Shown here: one piece after another, positions 42,291 through 54,124 of the stretch
Numbering within the stretch: the stretch's first letter is position 1
Layout of the letters: each line of letters starts with the position of its first letter
Origin: Eulemur rufifrons
Taxonomy: Eukaryota > Chordata > Mammalia > Primates > Lemuridae
Assembly: GCF_041146395.1 (NCBI RefSeq)
Contig: NC_090990.1
Coordinates: forward strand, 47,734,501-47,798,500
Direction: 5' to 3'
Length of the DNA: 64,000 nt
Notes under the pieces: model-generated
What the model was told of the DNA's origin: nothing
Database searches by the model: none
What the model saw: only the letters and a program-made list of their open reading frames with translations
Made by a program: the position numbers and the translations under genes

Positions 42291-43720
42291 ATCTACTCTA
42301 AGATGCCCCTTAAGGTCCTATGTAAGCTTGTTTCAGTCAGGGGCCCCACGACATCCACGGGCTTGTCGCTCTGTCAGAGGTCTCTGCTTAGAGTCCTAGA
42401 TAGAGCTGCGGGTGACTTTGGTCTGGGCAAAGCCCTCCTCTAAGTGGAGGAGGGAAGGCCCCGTCTCCACACACTGCAGGGAAGCAAAGGCATTTTCCAA
42501 AAGGATTTGGCCTCTAGGAAACCCAGCCCTGGAAGGACAGAGGGGAGTCCCTGGGAACGCTGGAATGACATTCTTCAGCCTCATTATCACGTTCCATCTG
42601 AAATCTGTCCTCAGTGAGAAGCCATGTCCTTTCTCCTCACACAGAAGAGAACTTGGCTTCCTTTTTCATTTCTGATGTCACCCCAGCTGTTGTCCAAGGA
42701 ATTTCCGTTCCCAAGCAGCAAGTGCATTCAAATGAGAAAAAGGAATAAAGGCAGGTGAAGGCAAAACTGGGAGCAGATGCTTGAACTTGACTTTAACAAA
42801 AGGAAGAGTTTCCAAACTGGAAATAGCAAGAAATCAATAATTCCACACACAGAACTCAATAGCGCTATTTTATATTCAGGTCATTCACCCCCTCTGGCTA
42901 CTGTTTTGTTCAAAATGCCTTAAGAAAAGGTAGTGCTAACTAGAACCAACTGTGTTCCTTTTCCATTCTCAGTTCACCCAATGGTTGGACTGAGGTTGGT
43001 TGGTTTGTGTCCACAGGCAGATTATATGAGCCAAAAGGGATTGTTGTCATGGAGCTATAGACCTCTGGGAATAGGATTTTATTATTTAAAAAATCCACAT
43101 GCAGCCTTAATTAGAGATACACAAGCATAGCATTAAAGATCATGATACTTTGGTCAGCTAGACGAATTGAAACATGCAAACATGGTTTATCACTTTTTGT
43201 TTTCCAAGTTCTCACTATCAACTCAGACTACACAAAACTGGCCAGATTTAAGTGAATCAATATTAGTTTCAAGAATGCACTGTTTTCTAGTCACCAAGTA
43301 AGTCTAAGGTTGTTTCAGAGAGATGTGTGATTTCATAAATCATTATTCTTATTTTATAAAACTGGTAGGTTTACTTGTGTTTTTTTTAAACCATTTCTGC
43401 TTTTCTTAAGAAAACTGATAAAAACATGACCTATGAAAATCTACAGCCCCAGAAGAACAATCACCACCAATTAAAGAAACATTTCATTGCTGAATAAACT
43501 CTTTCTTCTTTATAAGAAATGTCACAGGGCTATTTTCTGCATTCGAGAGAAATGGTGTTGTGATGACGTGTCCCTTTGCATAATCGCACGCTTTGTTCCC
43601 CACTTGTACCCTGCAGTGTACCCTCCCCAAACGCATGAAACAAGTCTTCCTCAAGACCCCCTTGGGGATCCCTTCTGGCTAGCTTCAGAGAGAAAAACTT
43701 TCCACTCCTGTTCTTATTAA
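42290..43720. other. Repeat-poor stretch, nothing assigned
   Basis: About 1.4 kb without a named repeat. 42,300-42,670 is relatively GC-rich, and its overlapping open frames on both strands lack protein features. No splice-site pattern stands out. Confidence 0.4.
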
Positions 43721-43724
43721 TTTT

Positions 43725-44035
43725 TTATCCATTCCATAAATACTGAACACCTACTATGTGCCAGGCAGTGTGATAAATTCTCGGTTCATGAAGGTGAAAA
43801 TGAAGGACTGGCCCCTGCCGTGACACAGTGTCAGGACAGAGTACAGTCTGGTCGCTGGAGGTGCAGATGGGGAAAAGGACAATTGCATGACAGTATGGGA
43901 CATACGGGGGTGCACTGGGTGCTCCAAGCAGGGCCATATAATCCAATCTGAAGAGTCAGAGAACCCTTCCTGGAGATGGGCTGTCAGCCAAGGGAGGAAG
44001 TGGAGATGTGGTTGCAAAGTCCCCCCCTCCAAAAA
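43725..44035 (-). mobile_element. L2 LINE 3' fragment with extension
   Basis: ttatccattccataaatact, gaacacctactatgtgccag, gcagtgtgataaattctcgg, then actggcccctgccgtgacac and ggagatgggctgtcagcc. Frames on both strands here are repeat-derived. Confidence 0.75.
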
Positions 44036-44058
44036 AATCATGGCTTTAAGAGATGGTA

Positions 44059-44651
44059 TGATGGTTAATTTTATATGTGTCAACTTGACTGGGCTAGCTA
44101 AGGGATGCCCAGATGGCTGGGTGTATCTGTGAGGGTGTTTCCAGAAGAGATGAGCATCTGGATAAGGAGACAGAATAAAGATCTGCTCTCGCCAGTGTGG
44201 GTGGGCATCATACAGTCCATGGAGGGCCTGAGTGGAGCAAGAAAGGTGAAGGAAGAGTGAATTTGATCTTTCTTCTTAAGCTGGGGCATTCGTCTTCTCC
44301 TGCCCTAGATCATCGGTCCTCCTGGTTCTCAGGCCTCAGACTCAGGCTGGGACTTAAGCCATTGGCTCCCCTGGTTTTTATGCCTTTGGACTCAGGCTGG
44401 GACTTACACACTTGGTTCTTCTGCTTTTCAGGCCTTCGGGTTTGGACTGGAACTACACCACTGGCTTTCCTGGGTTTCCAGTTTGCAGACAGCATGTTGT
44501 GGGACTTCTCAGCCTCCATGATCACATGAGCTCATCCCTCATAATAAATGTCTTTTTATCTATCTATCTATCTATCTATCTATGTCATTATCTATCTGTA
44601 TCTGTCTATCTATCTCCTGTTGGTTCTGTGTTTCTGGAGAACTCTAATACA
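44059..44651 (+). mobile_element. Solo ERV-L type LTR, MLT2-like
   Basis: Begins tgatggttaattttatatgt, continues gtcaacttgactgggctagc, tatctgtgagggtgtttcca and tgtgggtgggcatcatacag, and ends cctgttggttctgtgtttct, ggagaactctaataca. This is the layout of MLT2-type LTRs of the ERV-L group. Inside are degenerate units of about 50 bp (ctcaggctgggactta at 44,341 and 44,391, with a related unit at about 44,441) and a TATC microsatellite near the 3' end. No viral genes are attached. Confidence 0.88.
44557..44616. repeat. TATC microsatellite
   Basis: About seven uninterrupted TATC units from 44,557, then interrupted TATC/TGTC units to about 44,616. It grew from the A/T-rich polyadenylation-side part of the LTR. 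Likely length-variable. Confidence 0.92.
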
Positions 44652-44769
44652 GGTGGATTTGGACAGATTTCAACAACAAACCAAATAGAAGAAAACAAGA
44701 TTGAAAATAAGCAAGCTGACCTGTGAGCCAATCATTTAGAACTTGTCTATAAGAGCCTGTCTAGATATA

Positions 44770-45045
44770 TATGGTGTGGAGCAACAGGAAACAAACAGGA
44801 TTTGGAATCAGAAAACTGGGTTCAAGTCCAAGCTTCTTATAAGCAATGTGACCCAAGATAAATCCCTTAAACTCTCTGGGGTGTGGTTATTTCTTTCTCA
44901 TTTGTGAAACTAGAATAATAAACTAGAATAATAATGTACCTGCTCTGCTATTCTCATAGAGTTGTTAGGCTCAAATGAAATAGTGGATGTGAAAATACTT
45001 TTTAAACTGTAAAGCATTACACAAATGTTAGTTATTATTATTAAA
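44770..45045 (+). mobile_element. MIR SINE
   Basis: ggatttggaatcagaaaact, gggttcaagtccaagcttct, aaatcccttaaactctctgg, tttctcatttgtgaaactag and gtaaagcattacacaaatgt form a complete copy. A 14-bp direct duplication (actagaataataaa) lies within it at 44,909-44,937. Confidence 0.9.
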
Positions 45046-46080
45046 ACAAAAGTAGAAGTGGGCTAGTAGAATTAATAGGATTTAGATACAAGAAAAAAAC
45101 AGAGATTATGAATATAAAGTGAAAGATAGTTCTCTTTCTTGCTAGGGTAATGGCCAAAATTAATTTCTCAAAGTCTGGGAAATTTGCCAGAAATATATGA
45201 AGGAGGTGCAAATTCACATTTTTTTTTTTAAAAAAAGGAAGAAATTTAAAATGTGATTTAAAAAAAGGAGTGCTCAGAGAGGGAAGCGCTGCTCCCTATT
45301 TAAGATGTCAGAGAGGGAAGCAACGTGGTAAAATATACCATCAAGAAAGTTCTTAAAAGCACTAATGACCATATAGATATTTTCAGCAGCTACAGCATTT
45401 AACTAAGTGCACAGATTTTTTAAAAAGGAAATGTAAGCTTACTGGAGTGAAAATGAGGATAAAAAGTCAAACCGAGGTGAAACGGACGTATAAAAATCAG
45501 ATGAGAGAAATACGTGTAGGTTCTAGAGCAGAGCGATGAAAGAGACAAGAACCGTTTCAGCCAGAACACAGGCACCCGCTACAAGCAACAAGCAGGCTGA
45601 GCATCTTCTCCCTGCCAGGCACCGTGCTCTGTGCTGGGAACAGGTGAGGCGTGGTTCCTCTTCTCAGCAGCTCGCTGTGCACTTGTAGATCTCAGGGCAT
45701 TTCAGACGCAAAAAAAAAAAAAAAACAGAGCGATAATGAGCTTAAGGCCTAACAAAAATGGACTGCGATGGTACGAGAGATCAAAGACACTGGAGTTGTT
45801 TATGGAGGTGTTTGAAGCAGAAAGAAAATATCCACAGCTCATAGTACAAGCTGCATGATCACAGATGAAGAGGGGCCATGCTTTCTTGGGGCTGAGAATT
45901 ACGCTGCCCAGCCCTCCTGGGCCCCAAGCATTGCCTGCAGGAACTTCCTGTCCAGCTTCTTTCAGAATAAGAGAGAAGTGGAAAGGTGTTAACTAGGACG
46001 TAATTCAAAGGAGAGAGGGAGTATATCGGGAGCTGTGGCTTCTCAATATCACCTAAGACATCATCAGTCTCTTCATCACA
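45046..46080. other. Repeat-poor stretch, nothing assigned
   Basis: About 1 kb with AT-rich sequence, an A/T palindrome (ttttttttttaaaaaaa) near 45,220 and an A-run at about 45,711-45,725. A short L2-like scrap lies at 45,605-45,640. No gene recognised. Confidence 0.35.
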
Positions 46081-46084
46081 AAAA

Positions 46085-46275
46085 ATAATAATTTCCATGT
46101 ATATGCCAGGCATTGTAGTGGATGTTTCATGTATACTGTGCCATGTACAATTCCTCTGTGAGATATACATTATTATTCCTATATTACAGATGAAGAACCT
46201 TTGGTTCAGAGAGGCGAAGCAACTCGTTTGAGGTCACACAGTATCTAAATGGCCGTGGGACTCTAAAGACCATGA
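46085..46275 (-). mobile_element. MIR SINE
   Basis: tgtatatgccaggcattgta, attacagatgaagaaccttt, ggttcagagaggcgaagcaa and gaggtcacacagtatctaaa are the reversed MIR. Confidence 0.85.
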
Positions 46276-46695
46276 CCCTTCCATAGGGCACAGAAACGGG
46301 TGCTGTGCTAAGTGCTTTCACATAGAAGAAGCTGATTTGAATGTGTGGCTAAGAACTGCGTCTGAGAACAGCAAGAGCACACTGAGTCCCCCTCTCATGC
46401 CAAGTTTCACACCTGGGTCACAGATTTAAAGGAACTAGCCCAGGAACCATTGCCCGTTGAATGAATGGACAGAAAAAACATTATGATGCAAGCAAGTCAG
46501 CCAGCAATCCTTATGGTATTATATGATCGGTCATCCCTATAACCATATTTATTCTCAAGTGGAATAAAAATATTGAAAAAGAATGGTAATGTAAAAGCTA
46601 CAAGTAAGCAACATCGTTTCAACAATAAGACAATACTATAAATATTAAGTTCTATCTATCTTTTGAAGCTCTGTTCAAATGTCACCTCCTCCCTG
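46275..46695. other. No feature recognised
   Basis: Single-copy-looking sequence between two MIRs, nothing assigned. Confidence 0.4.
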
Positions 46696-46800
46696 CCACC
46701 TGTTAGATTCAGATGGACACAGGTTCTAATCTTGGCTCTGCCACTTTACTGGGTATCCTTGGGCAAGTTACTGAACCAGTCCGAGGTTCAATTTCTTTCT
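46695..46800 (+). mobile_element. MIR SINE 5' half
   Basis: gacacaggttctaatcttgg, ctctgccactttactgggta and tccttgggcaagttactgaa are a truncated plus-strand MIR. It ends where the next L2 begins. Confidence 0.8.
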
Positions 46801-47390
46801 TCATCCATTCATTCAACAAATAGAATCACTGTCTAACATGTGCTAGGCACTGTTCTGGGCATTGGGAATAAATCCAAGGGCAGGGTCGGGGCGGTGGGAA
46901 GAAGTAGACGTAGGCTTGTAAGCTTAAGGAGCTTACATTCTAAAGGGAGATTAGAGACAATGACAGATCTATGAGGTGAGTGGTGACAAGTGCCGTGAAG
47001 ACTAAAGCAGGGTAAGGGGACAGACAGTGACAAGTGCACTATATGATTTGTGATTACCAGGGAAAGCCTTATTGATGTGTTGAAGTTTGAGTGGAGATCT
47101 GAATGCAGTGAGGGAGCAAACCATTCAGATATCTGGAGGAAGAACATTCCAGGTAGAGGGAATGGCAAGTTCAAAGTCCTCAGGCAGGAGTGTGCATGTC
47201 ATGTGGGGAGAATGAGAGGTCAGCGTCGCTAAGATGGTGTATTTTAAGGGAAGACTAGTGAGGGATGAGGTTAGAGGGGTAACTGGGCCAAAACAGTGTT
47301 GACCAACTTGTGAAGTTGTGATGATTAAAGGAGGTACAGAAAGAAAAGTGATATTAAATGCTCAAAAGTGGTAGCTATTGTTATTATTCC
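46800..47390 (-). mobile_element. L2 LINE 3' region, extended
   Basis: catccattcattcaacaaat, acatgtgctaggcactgttc, taaggagcttacattctaaa, then gtggtgacaagtgccgtgaa, attgatgtgttgaagtttga and gaacattccaggtagaggga. It is the longest copy here of this old sequence and shows how the shorter remnants are arranged. Confidence 0.75.
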
Positions 47391-48845
47391 TTTCCCAAAA
47401 ATTACAAGTGTGAGATAAGAAAGGGCATCAGAATTTTAAATCGTTCGTGAAAATGATTCCCAAATGACAAATGGAAGAAAATCCTAGATCCAAATATTTC
47501 CTGTCCCCAAATTCCAACTCCCTATCACTCTGGGGCCCTCTCCCCAGTTATGATGTGTTAGGATAGCTGCTATCGTACCAAGCACAAGAGACATAAAGGT
47601 ACATGATGTTACACACTCGTACCCAAATGTAAGCACCATGGTTTTAATCATAACTTTTCATTTTGTGGCCACAAGTAAGCAGTTATTTGGAACCATTTTT
47701 TTCAGTCACTTAAAACTATATTGGTATTTTTGCTTTTCATTCCATGTATGGATATATTCTTTCACATGATCACTCAGCTTCTCCGAAGCTCAAGAACAGT
47801 AACTTTTTGAGAACTGAAAATGATGAGGTAATTGCTAACTTTTCAGCTATTTCTTTTTCATACATTCTTTATTTAAAAATAATAAATGAAACCCACAGAA
47901 TATAGTGAGCAGAGTTAGAAAAAAGATTTCTTACGTGTTATTTCTAAAGGATTTGCTATTACACTTTGTGATTCAGAGCTTAGTAGGCATAGAATTTAGA
48001 ATAACTCTGTTTATCTGTGCAAACTTTCCTTAGCCTGTTGCAACTCCCCAAGTCCAACTCTTACACATGGGTGTTGGGTAGAATACACTGAATAAAAAGT
48101 ATACAATGGCTTAATTTTTCTCCTGCCTACAATGATCTCTAAATCTTTACTATTCTGCACAGCTGCCTAGAATAGACAACAGTAGAGCTATTGTCCATGA
48201 TTCAAACTGAGGAGGAGTGAAAATACCATTAACCCTTAAAAACAGAATTATCTTATTCTTTTGATTTTGCTGCACACTATAATGTGTTTGTGGCCATATT
48301 TGGATCATATCCGGTTAGAACCAGAAGAACACAGGAATAATAGCTATCATTCAGATAATAATTAGCCATGTACTTGCAATAGCGGGATATGAAGTCAAAG
48401 GAAAACACTAAAAATGTTGTTTTTTTGGACCATGACAAAGAGCTTTTTAAATGAGTTTGAGCATTTTTTGTGGCTGACTCATGTCTGGAGGCCTCACTGT
48501 GGTCACCAATGCTTCAACTTTTGTACTTTTAATTTCTATCTTTGACAATTTTAAATGCTAAATAACACAGAGCTTCTTATTGCCTGCAAGCACATATAAT
48601 TTCCCTTTGTTTCCTCTGTTTTCTTTTTGTAAGCAAATGCTACAATTTTAGATCACATGTTTTAGTCATTGTTGCTGATTAAAGGAAATTATAATATGTG
48701 TTGGGACAATGGGCCCTATAATTTCACCATTGATGTTTTAAACTCATAAAATCAATTTTATAAATTCTAGCCTACATTTTTTTCAGACTTGACCTAAATT
48801 ATATATCATTTCTTTCAAACTCGGTGAATTATGATAGTGTGGTTA
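47390..48845. other. Long repeat-poor block
   Basis: About 1.45 kb without a named repeat. 48,440-48,760 has the even composition typical of conserved non-coding DNA. No coding frame longer than 60 codons is present. Confidence 0.4.
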
Positions 48846-48849
48846 TTTA

Positions 48850-49030
48850 TGTGCAGAAAAAAGACTGGAAGGAAATAAAACAAGATGCTATCACTGGTTA
48901 TTTTGAGGAGGTAGAAGTAAAGGTGGTTAGTTTCCTCTTTGCACTCATATATTTTCTAAATTTTCATCAATAATCATGCATTGCTTTTATAACCTTAAAA
49001 TTTTTTAAATGTTAAAACACAAAAACAAAT
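48850..49030 (+). mobile_element. Old L1 LINE 3' end
   Basis: aaaagactggaaggaaataa, caagatgctatcactggtta, ttttctaaattttcatcaat and catgcattgcttttataacc match the 3' UTR of old L1M-type elements. Confidence 0.7.
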
Positions 49031-50395
49031 CCAAAAATCTTGGTAGATCATTAATACATTAAAATCACCTAAAATGTGCTCCTACAAAAAATAGACCTTA
49101 TCAAGGGAAAGTAATTAGTTTCAAACCTTTTCTTTCTCAAGGGAATTCTCAAACTTTGATTTTATAGCACAACACAAAGTTCCAGTGGAATAGATACTTC
49201 TTGGTAGTTCAGTACAGGAATTTTGTTTCCTGCGTATAGAGAACGAGAACTGGGAAATTCGTATTTAGCTTCAACTTCCCCACCTTAGTTAAGATGTCTT
49301 AAAATATCCACCCATTCTTCACTGTTCATGCACCATCTGGACGCTTAAGTCAGAGGAGGAAAAAAAAAGTACATTGGACCATTTTGTGGCAAAATCTATC
49401 TGCATGATTGATACTGGCTGCACAGAATCAATCTGCTGGGCTACGTTTTGGCATTTTAAGCATGGACCCTTTCCCTCCTCCTATCTGACTCTTCAGAGAT
49501 AAATTTCTAGGTCTAGAGCGTTACTGATTTTTAAAAAGCACTACCCAAGCTTCCTCCCTCTCGGTCTAACTACTCCTTCTGCCCTCTTGGCAGAGATGCT
49601 ACCCCTTGACTATTCGGGAGGGCCAAGTGACCACTTACGCACAATCCTAAACAGCTGACCCTCTGGCATCTGACAGTCTGTGCTCAACTCTGTGCATTTC
49701 CCTTAAGTTCTCTTCTGTGGGTTGGGCTCTATTTAACTTCAAAGACAAATACTGGGCACAGAAGAGATACAGAGAGGGCAGAGGGGCATGAGAATTGGGC
49801 CTGGAGCACCTAAGTGCTGAAACAAATTTTCTTTGTTCTTAACCAGTGCCTAGCTGATAGTTAGGGCTTAGCAAATGTGAAATAATAAAAATGTTACTAT
49901 TAACAAAAAAAATGGGATTTTAAGCAGAAAGATGTTTGGTAATCATTGTTCATAAAAAGCTAAGAGAATATTCTGGTAGCCTTTCTTTGATCTTTCCAAT
50001 GTCCTAGTTTGAAAAGATTTGTTTAAATGTGTCTCCCTTGGAGGGTTAGTGGAATACAGTAGATCAAACAGGGGAACAGATCCAAAAAGAATTTCCCCTA
50101 AAAAGCAAGCCATTTAACATCAAATACAAATAAGGCAAGCTAAACTTAGAAGTTTATTCCTGCTCCAAGTACCTCTTCCTTCTCCCTTGGTTGGCTTTGA
50201 AGTGGAAATTATCACTGGGTATGTAGTATTAGTAGCAACATAAATCTAAGTTGTCCTCATACTGGTTCTTTGTTTAAAACTAAAACTAAGAAGGGAAGGA
50301 TTCTTGAGTATTTCCAATCACCTTTAAATTCTTCTTCCCACTTAAAAGTTAAAACAGAACAATAGGGAAAAAAAGGAGTCAACAAGAATGGCAAA
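49030..50395. other. Repeat-poor stretch, nothing assigned
   Basis: About 1.4 kb. A possible MIR or L2 tail lies at 49,840-49,890 (accagtgcctagctgatagt). No gene recognised. Confidence 0.35.
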
Positions 50396-50399
50396 ATGC

Positions 50400-50505
50400 A
50401 GGCAATTGTAAAATTGAGTGACAAGAGATATGTTAAGTTATTATCTTTACTTTTGTGTATCATTGAAATTTTTCATAATAAAAAAATTTTTTTAAGTGAA
50501 CAGCA
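50400..50505 (+). mobile_element. Possible old L1 3' tail
   Basis: tacttttgtgtatcattgaa, atttttcataataaaaaaat resembles the extreme 3' end of an L1M element. Short and uncertain. Confidence 0.3.
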
Positions 50506-50729
50506 AATGATAGGCATTTGTGTTCTCATTTGGCTACAGAGTAAGTTGTGTGATCTCTGGAAATTTCCTTAACTATACAGAGGGAGTATTGGTTATTCTG
50601 GATAATCTATAGAGTGTTCCTTCCTGCTCTTGATTTCTATAACACTTTCTTCCTTTAGTTGCATTTTTCATAGTAGTGACTGGATCTTATGAATTTCATA
50701 TTCAGAGATCTAGGGGAGACCCAAAAAAT

Positions 50730-50940
50730 CAGAGTCAATAAGATCTGGCTTTCAATTCCAGATCTTATACAGACTTACTTTGGACAAGTCACTTAAATAG
50801 TCTGAGGCTCAGTTTTCTCCCCTGTAAAATAGGAATAGTTACTATTATTCCTTCATTGGTTGTTAAAGAACAGATATGGGAAGTGCTTAAACACAGGACC
50901 TGGCACCTTGTATGCACTTAATAAATGTAAGCTAGTGCTG
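50730..50940 (+). mobile_element. MIR SINE
   Basis: agatctggctttcaattcca, ggacaagtcacttaaatagt, gctcagttttctcccctgta and acctggcaccttgtatgcac, then taataaatgtaagc, form a full copy. Confidence 0.9.
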
Positions 50941-51500
50941 CCTTCGTGGTGGTGGTTATTGTTGTCACGGCAATTCTCTTGCATCCTGGAAAATCTGCCC
51001 TTTCTGACTGCAGAGTCAGGGGAAAACCAAACAAACAAACAAGGAAATAAAGTTAGAGGTGGCTGCGGGTGGATCTTCATCATTGTTGTTTTTTGTTGAA
51101 AGCCTGTACTTACTTTACATGAAGTGCCAAGAAGTCAAAGTAGGGTGCTACACCCCTACACACGCTTTAGACACCAGAGTCCCATGAAGTTTTCTTTCTC
51201 GAGCTGTGAATTTTCTTTCTCTAACAGGCATTTATATTACGAGAATCATTTTATTAAAGCAATGTAAGCACAAGTCTGAGTGCTGTCGTCCTGGTTTAAT
51301 TTGTGCTTTCTCGTTGGAGGTATGAACAGTGGCCTCAGGGATATTAAAAGTCTAGATATTTAGTCTAGTGGACTAGTTAACAGCCCTTCTGATTTCAAAG
51401 CCAAAGATCAACTAACATCTAGTCTGAAGACAAAAATGGCTTCAGGAAAAAAAAAATTAATCCTAACAATTCCTTTACAGAAGCAATGGAATTTTACTTG
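50940..51500. other. No feature recognised
   Basis: Single-copy-looking sequence; the frames on both strands at 50,853-51,099 overlap a MIR. Nothing assigned. Confidence 0.4.
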
Positions 51501-51665
51501 TGCAACAAACCATGAGTTGAGCACCCAAATAAGAATTCACAGGTACTATCTCTATTTTTCAAAAAGATTTAAGTGATGGGTATTACTAGTCCCATTTTAC
51601 ATATGAGAAAATAGAGACTTGGCAAGGTTTAATAGCTTATCCAAGGCCACAAGGCGAGTCTGTAG
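51500..51665 (-). mobile_element. MIR SINE
   Basis: aaccatgagttgagcaccca, cccattttacatatgagaaa, atagagacttggcaaggttt and ccaaggccacaaggcgag give a reversed, diverged copy. Confidence 0.75.
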
Positions 51666-52140
51666 AGCATAAATTCTGTCTATAGAAACCATACTTGTAC
51701 ACATAACAAATTAATATCATCTTTCTGAAAAAAAAAGAAAAGAAAAGAAACTCATGGGGACACTTTGCCACAATCTCTGCTCTGTTCCAAAGCAGCAAAT
51801 GCTCATTACATCTCAGGTTAAGAATGCAATTAAAATACTTACAGTCATTCTATTTTATGAATTACACCCTGGTTTTTAAAAATCTACTCAATTTAGCTGG
51901 ACTTTGTCAAATAAAGACCCTAATTGTTCACATGATAGCAGAGGCATAATCTTTAACATCAGTGTTTAAAACAAGACTCTTCCGTTGAGGTTAAATTGCA
52001 TCTGATCATTATCTGGTAGCTTACGAATGAAGCTGGCAGGAATGATTAAACCAATGCAAGCTGGCTGACAATGTCGAAAAGGCTAGCCATTCTTTGAGGT
52101 ACCATGAAAGACACTATACATGTTACAGGGTTTTTAACCT
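51665..52140. other. No feature recognised
   Basis: Single-copy-looking AT-rich sequence with a small AAAAG run near 51,730. Confidence 0.4.
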
Positions 52141-52920
52141 TTGTTTTTTGCTCTTTACATGATGACTTTGACCTGGAGAGAGTGTAGTAAAACAGACACT
52201 CTCATGCTAATGGGAGTGTAAATGTATACAACCATTGGAAAACAATCATTAGCAATAGGCAGCAAAAGCCTGAAAATTTGTTTTTGACCTTGGACTCTAA
52301 TTCTTTTTCTTGACAAAGACATTTTCTTTGTCTGTGGCAAAGATATTTTTGGAATTATAGAAAAACCTATGTCCAAATATATCAACACTTATGTGCACAT
52401 ATGGAAGTAACATTCATGGGGTGTCGAGCAGGTGGGATGGGGAGGAAGGGATGGGTAAATTTCACACCTAATGGGTGTGGTGCGCACTGTCTGGAGGATG
52501 GGCACACTTGTAGCTCTGACTTGGGTGGTGCAAAGACAATATATATAACCAAATTGTTTGTACCCCTGCATACTCTGAAATAAAAAAAAAAAAAAGAAAA
52601 GGAGTTAGAGATATTATTAAGATGTCTCATTTCTGCATGCAAATTTATGGCTCTCTGATTTAGCAAGCTATGTTTTATTACATGCATTTTTTTATAAAGT
52701 TGATAAGACGTAAAAAAAAAACACAAATATATTCACACAATCATATTTATAAAGGAGAAAAATCCAAAACAATCCAAGTGTCAAAGGATAAACCAAAAGC
52801 TAAGTAAATTACAGCTTAAGTACACAATGAATTAGTATGTAGCCATTAAAACATGTTACAAAGCCATTACAAATTATGTCAACATGATAAATGCTTGTGT
52901 TGTAGTGTTACAACTGGAAA
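52140..52920 (+). mobile_element. Old L1M LINE 3' piece, split by a younger L1 tail
   Basis: The left part (about 52,185-52,390) carries acactctcatgctaatggga and gtgtaaatgtatacaaccat. The right part (about 52,720-52,920) carries aatccaaaacaatccaagtg, cacaatgaattagtatgtag and ccattaaaacatgttacaaa. Both are the non-coding-to-3' section of an old L1. The L1 tail at 52,391-52,600 separates them. Confidence 0.65.
52391..52600 (+). mobile_element. Strepsirrhine L1 3' UTR with poly-A
   Basis: tatggaagtaacattcatgg, ggtgtcgagcaggtgggatg, cacacctaatgggtgtggtg, cgcactgtctggaggatggg and gtttgtacccctgcatactc, followed by an A-rich tail. Heavily 5' truncated (about 210 bp). It shares its last 110 bp with the inverted copy at 19,422-19,530. 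Confidence 0.85.
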
Positions 52921-52929
52921 AAAAAAAAA

Positions 52930-53045
52930 CTCCGTGCCTCAGTTTCTTCATCTGTAAAATATGATTAATACTAATAATACCTTCTTCATAGGATTGTTAT
53001 AAAGATTAAATGTTAGCATAAAAGTACCTAGAGTATATAAGCACT
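52930..53045 (+). mobile_element. MIR SINE 3' half
   Basis: ctccgtgcctcagtttcttc, atctgtaaaatatgattaat and attgttataaagattaaatg are the MIR core and tail. Confidence 0.85.
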
Positions 53046-53064
53046 AAGTTTTAGCCATGTGGTA

Positions 53065-53215
53065 CAAGTATTATTACTTTTGTTTTATAGATGAAGCAAC
53101 TGAGGCACAGAGAGTTCAACACAAGTAGCAAGATGACTCAGGGGCAAGAGCAGAGACGAGATTTGAACCTGGGTCTCTCTGACATTAAGTCCTGTGCCTT
53201 TCACCACTACAGAAT
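53065..53215 (-). mobile_element. MIR SINE
   Basis: tgttttatagatgaagcaac, tgaggcacagagagttcaac, gatttgaacctgggtctctc and cctttcaccactacagaata make a reversed copy, tail to tail with the previous one. Confidence 0.88.
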
Positions 53216-54120
53216 ACCACCTGACAGAAAGAGGAATGCCATAAGGGTAAGAGAGATTGGAAATGAAGTTATTGGAGTTTTACAAATAATGAGTTCGAGA
53301 TGACAAGTTTTTCAAAAACTTATGTCAAAGAGTCAGATCATTATTTTGAACTTCATATTATTTTATGTTTCTATTTAGTATTTTTTTTTTAAAAAAAGAA
53401 GTATATTGCAACATTGTTCGGCAGAATTAAATGACGACAAGTATCTTCTTGAGTGGAAGAGAGACAAGGAATCCTAGGAGAGGAATCGAACATTTGTGGC
53501 ATTAAAACTTACATCTTGAGAAGAAGGATGAAGAGGACTAGAGAAGAGAGAAACTGGAAAATCATTACCTAAAGAAAATAGGTGAGAAAAATTGGTGCAG
53601 TATAGCTCCATAAATTCCTCAGGGAGCCTCACACACAAAGAATGGCATGGGGAAGAAAGGCAGCGATCAGAGGCTGGGTGAGGGAATGAATGGAAGACAA
53701 ACACCCTCAGGACAGGAAGATATCAGCAAAATAACTGAATTAGTGGAATCTTCATGGTAATAGTTGAGGTTCCAAGGGTAACCGTGCCTTTGAAAAGAAT
53801 GAAACTGATCAATGAGAAATGGTCAACCATCTGCCAGGCTCAAAATAGGCATGTGACTCGGTGCCTCAGAACTGCCATCTATATATCTTTTAGATTTCAT
53901 ATGTATAAATATAAATATTATATATATTGGGAATAGGCATGAAGTAAGTGGCCTAAGAAATAGTTCTTCAGGGAATTTAGTAAGGAGATAGATTTTACTT
54001 CCTTTTATTATTTTTAAAATATTAATATCTAACCAGTTATTCATTTTAAGGATGACACTTTATCTAATTTTGCATAACGTGCAATAGGTCATCCCAGGGA
54101 CTCTAGAGATTCAGGAGGAG
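53216..54120. other. Repeat-poor stretch, nothing assigned
   Basis: About 0.9 kb. An A/T palindrome (ttttttttttaaaaaaa) occurs near 53,383. The short frames have no motif. Confidence 0.4.
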
Positions 54121-54124
54121 GTCT

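Noticed and set aside
42111..42675. Overlapping frames of 87-110 codons around a GC-richer stretch.
   Set aside because: They cross an L2 remnant and have no recognisable protein signature or splice-site pattern.
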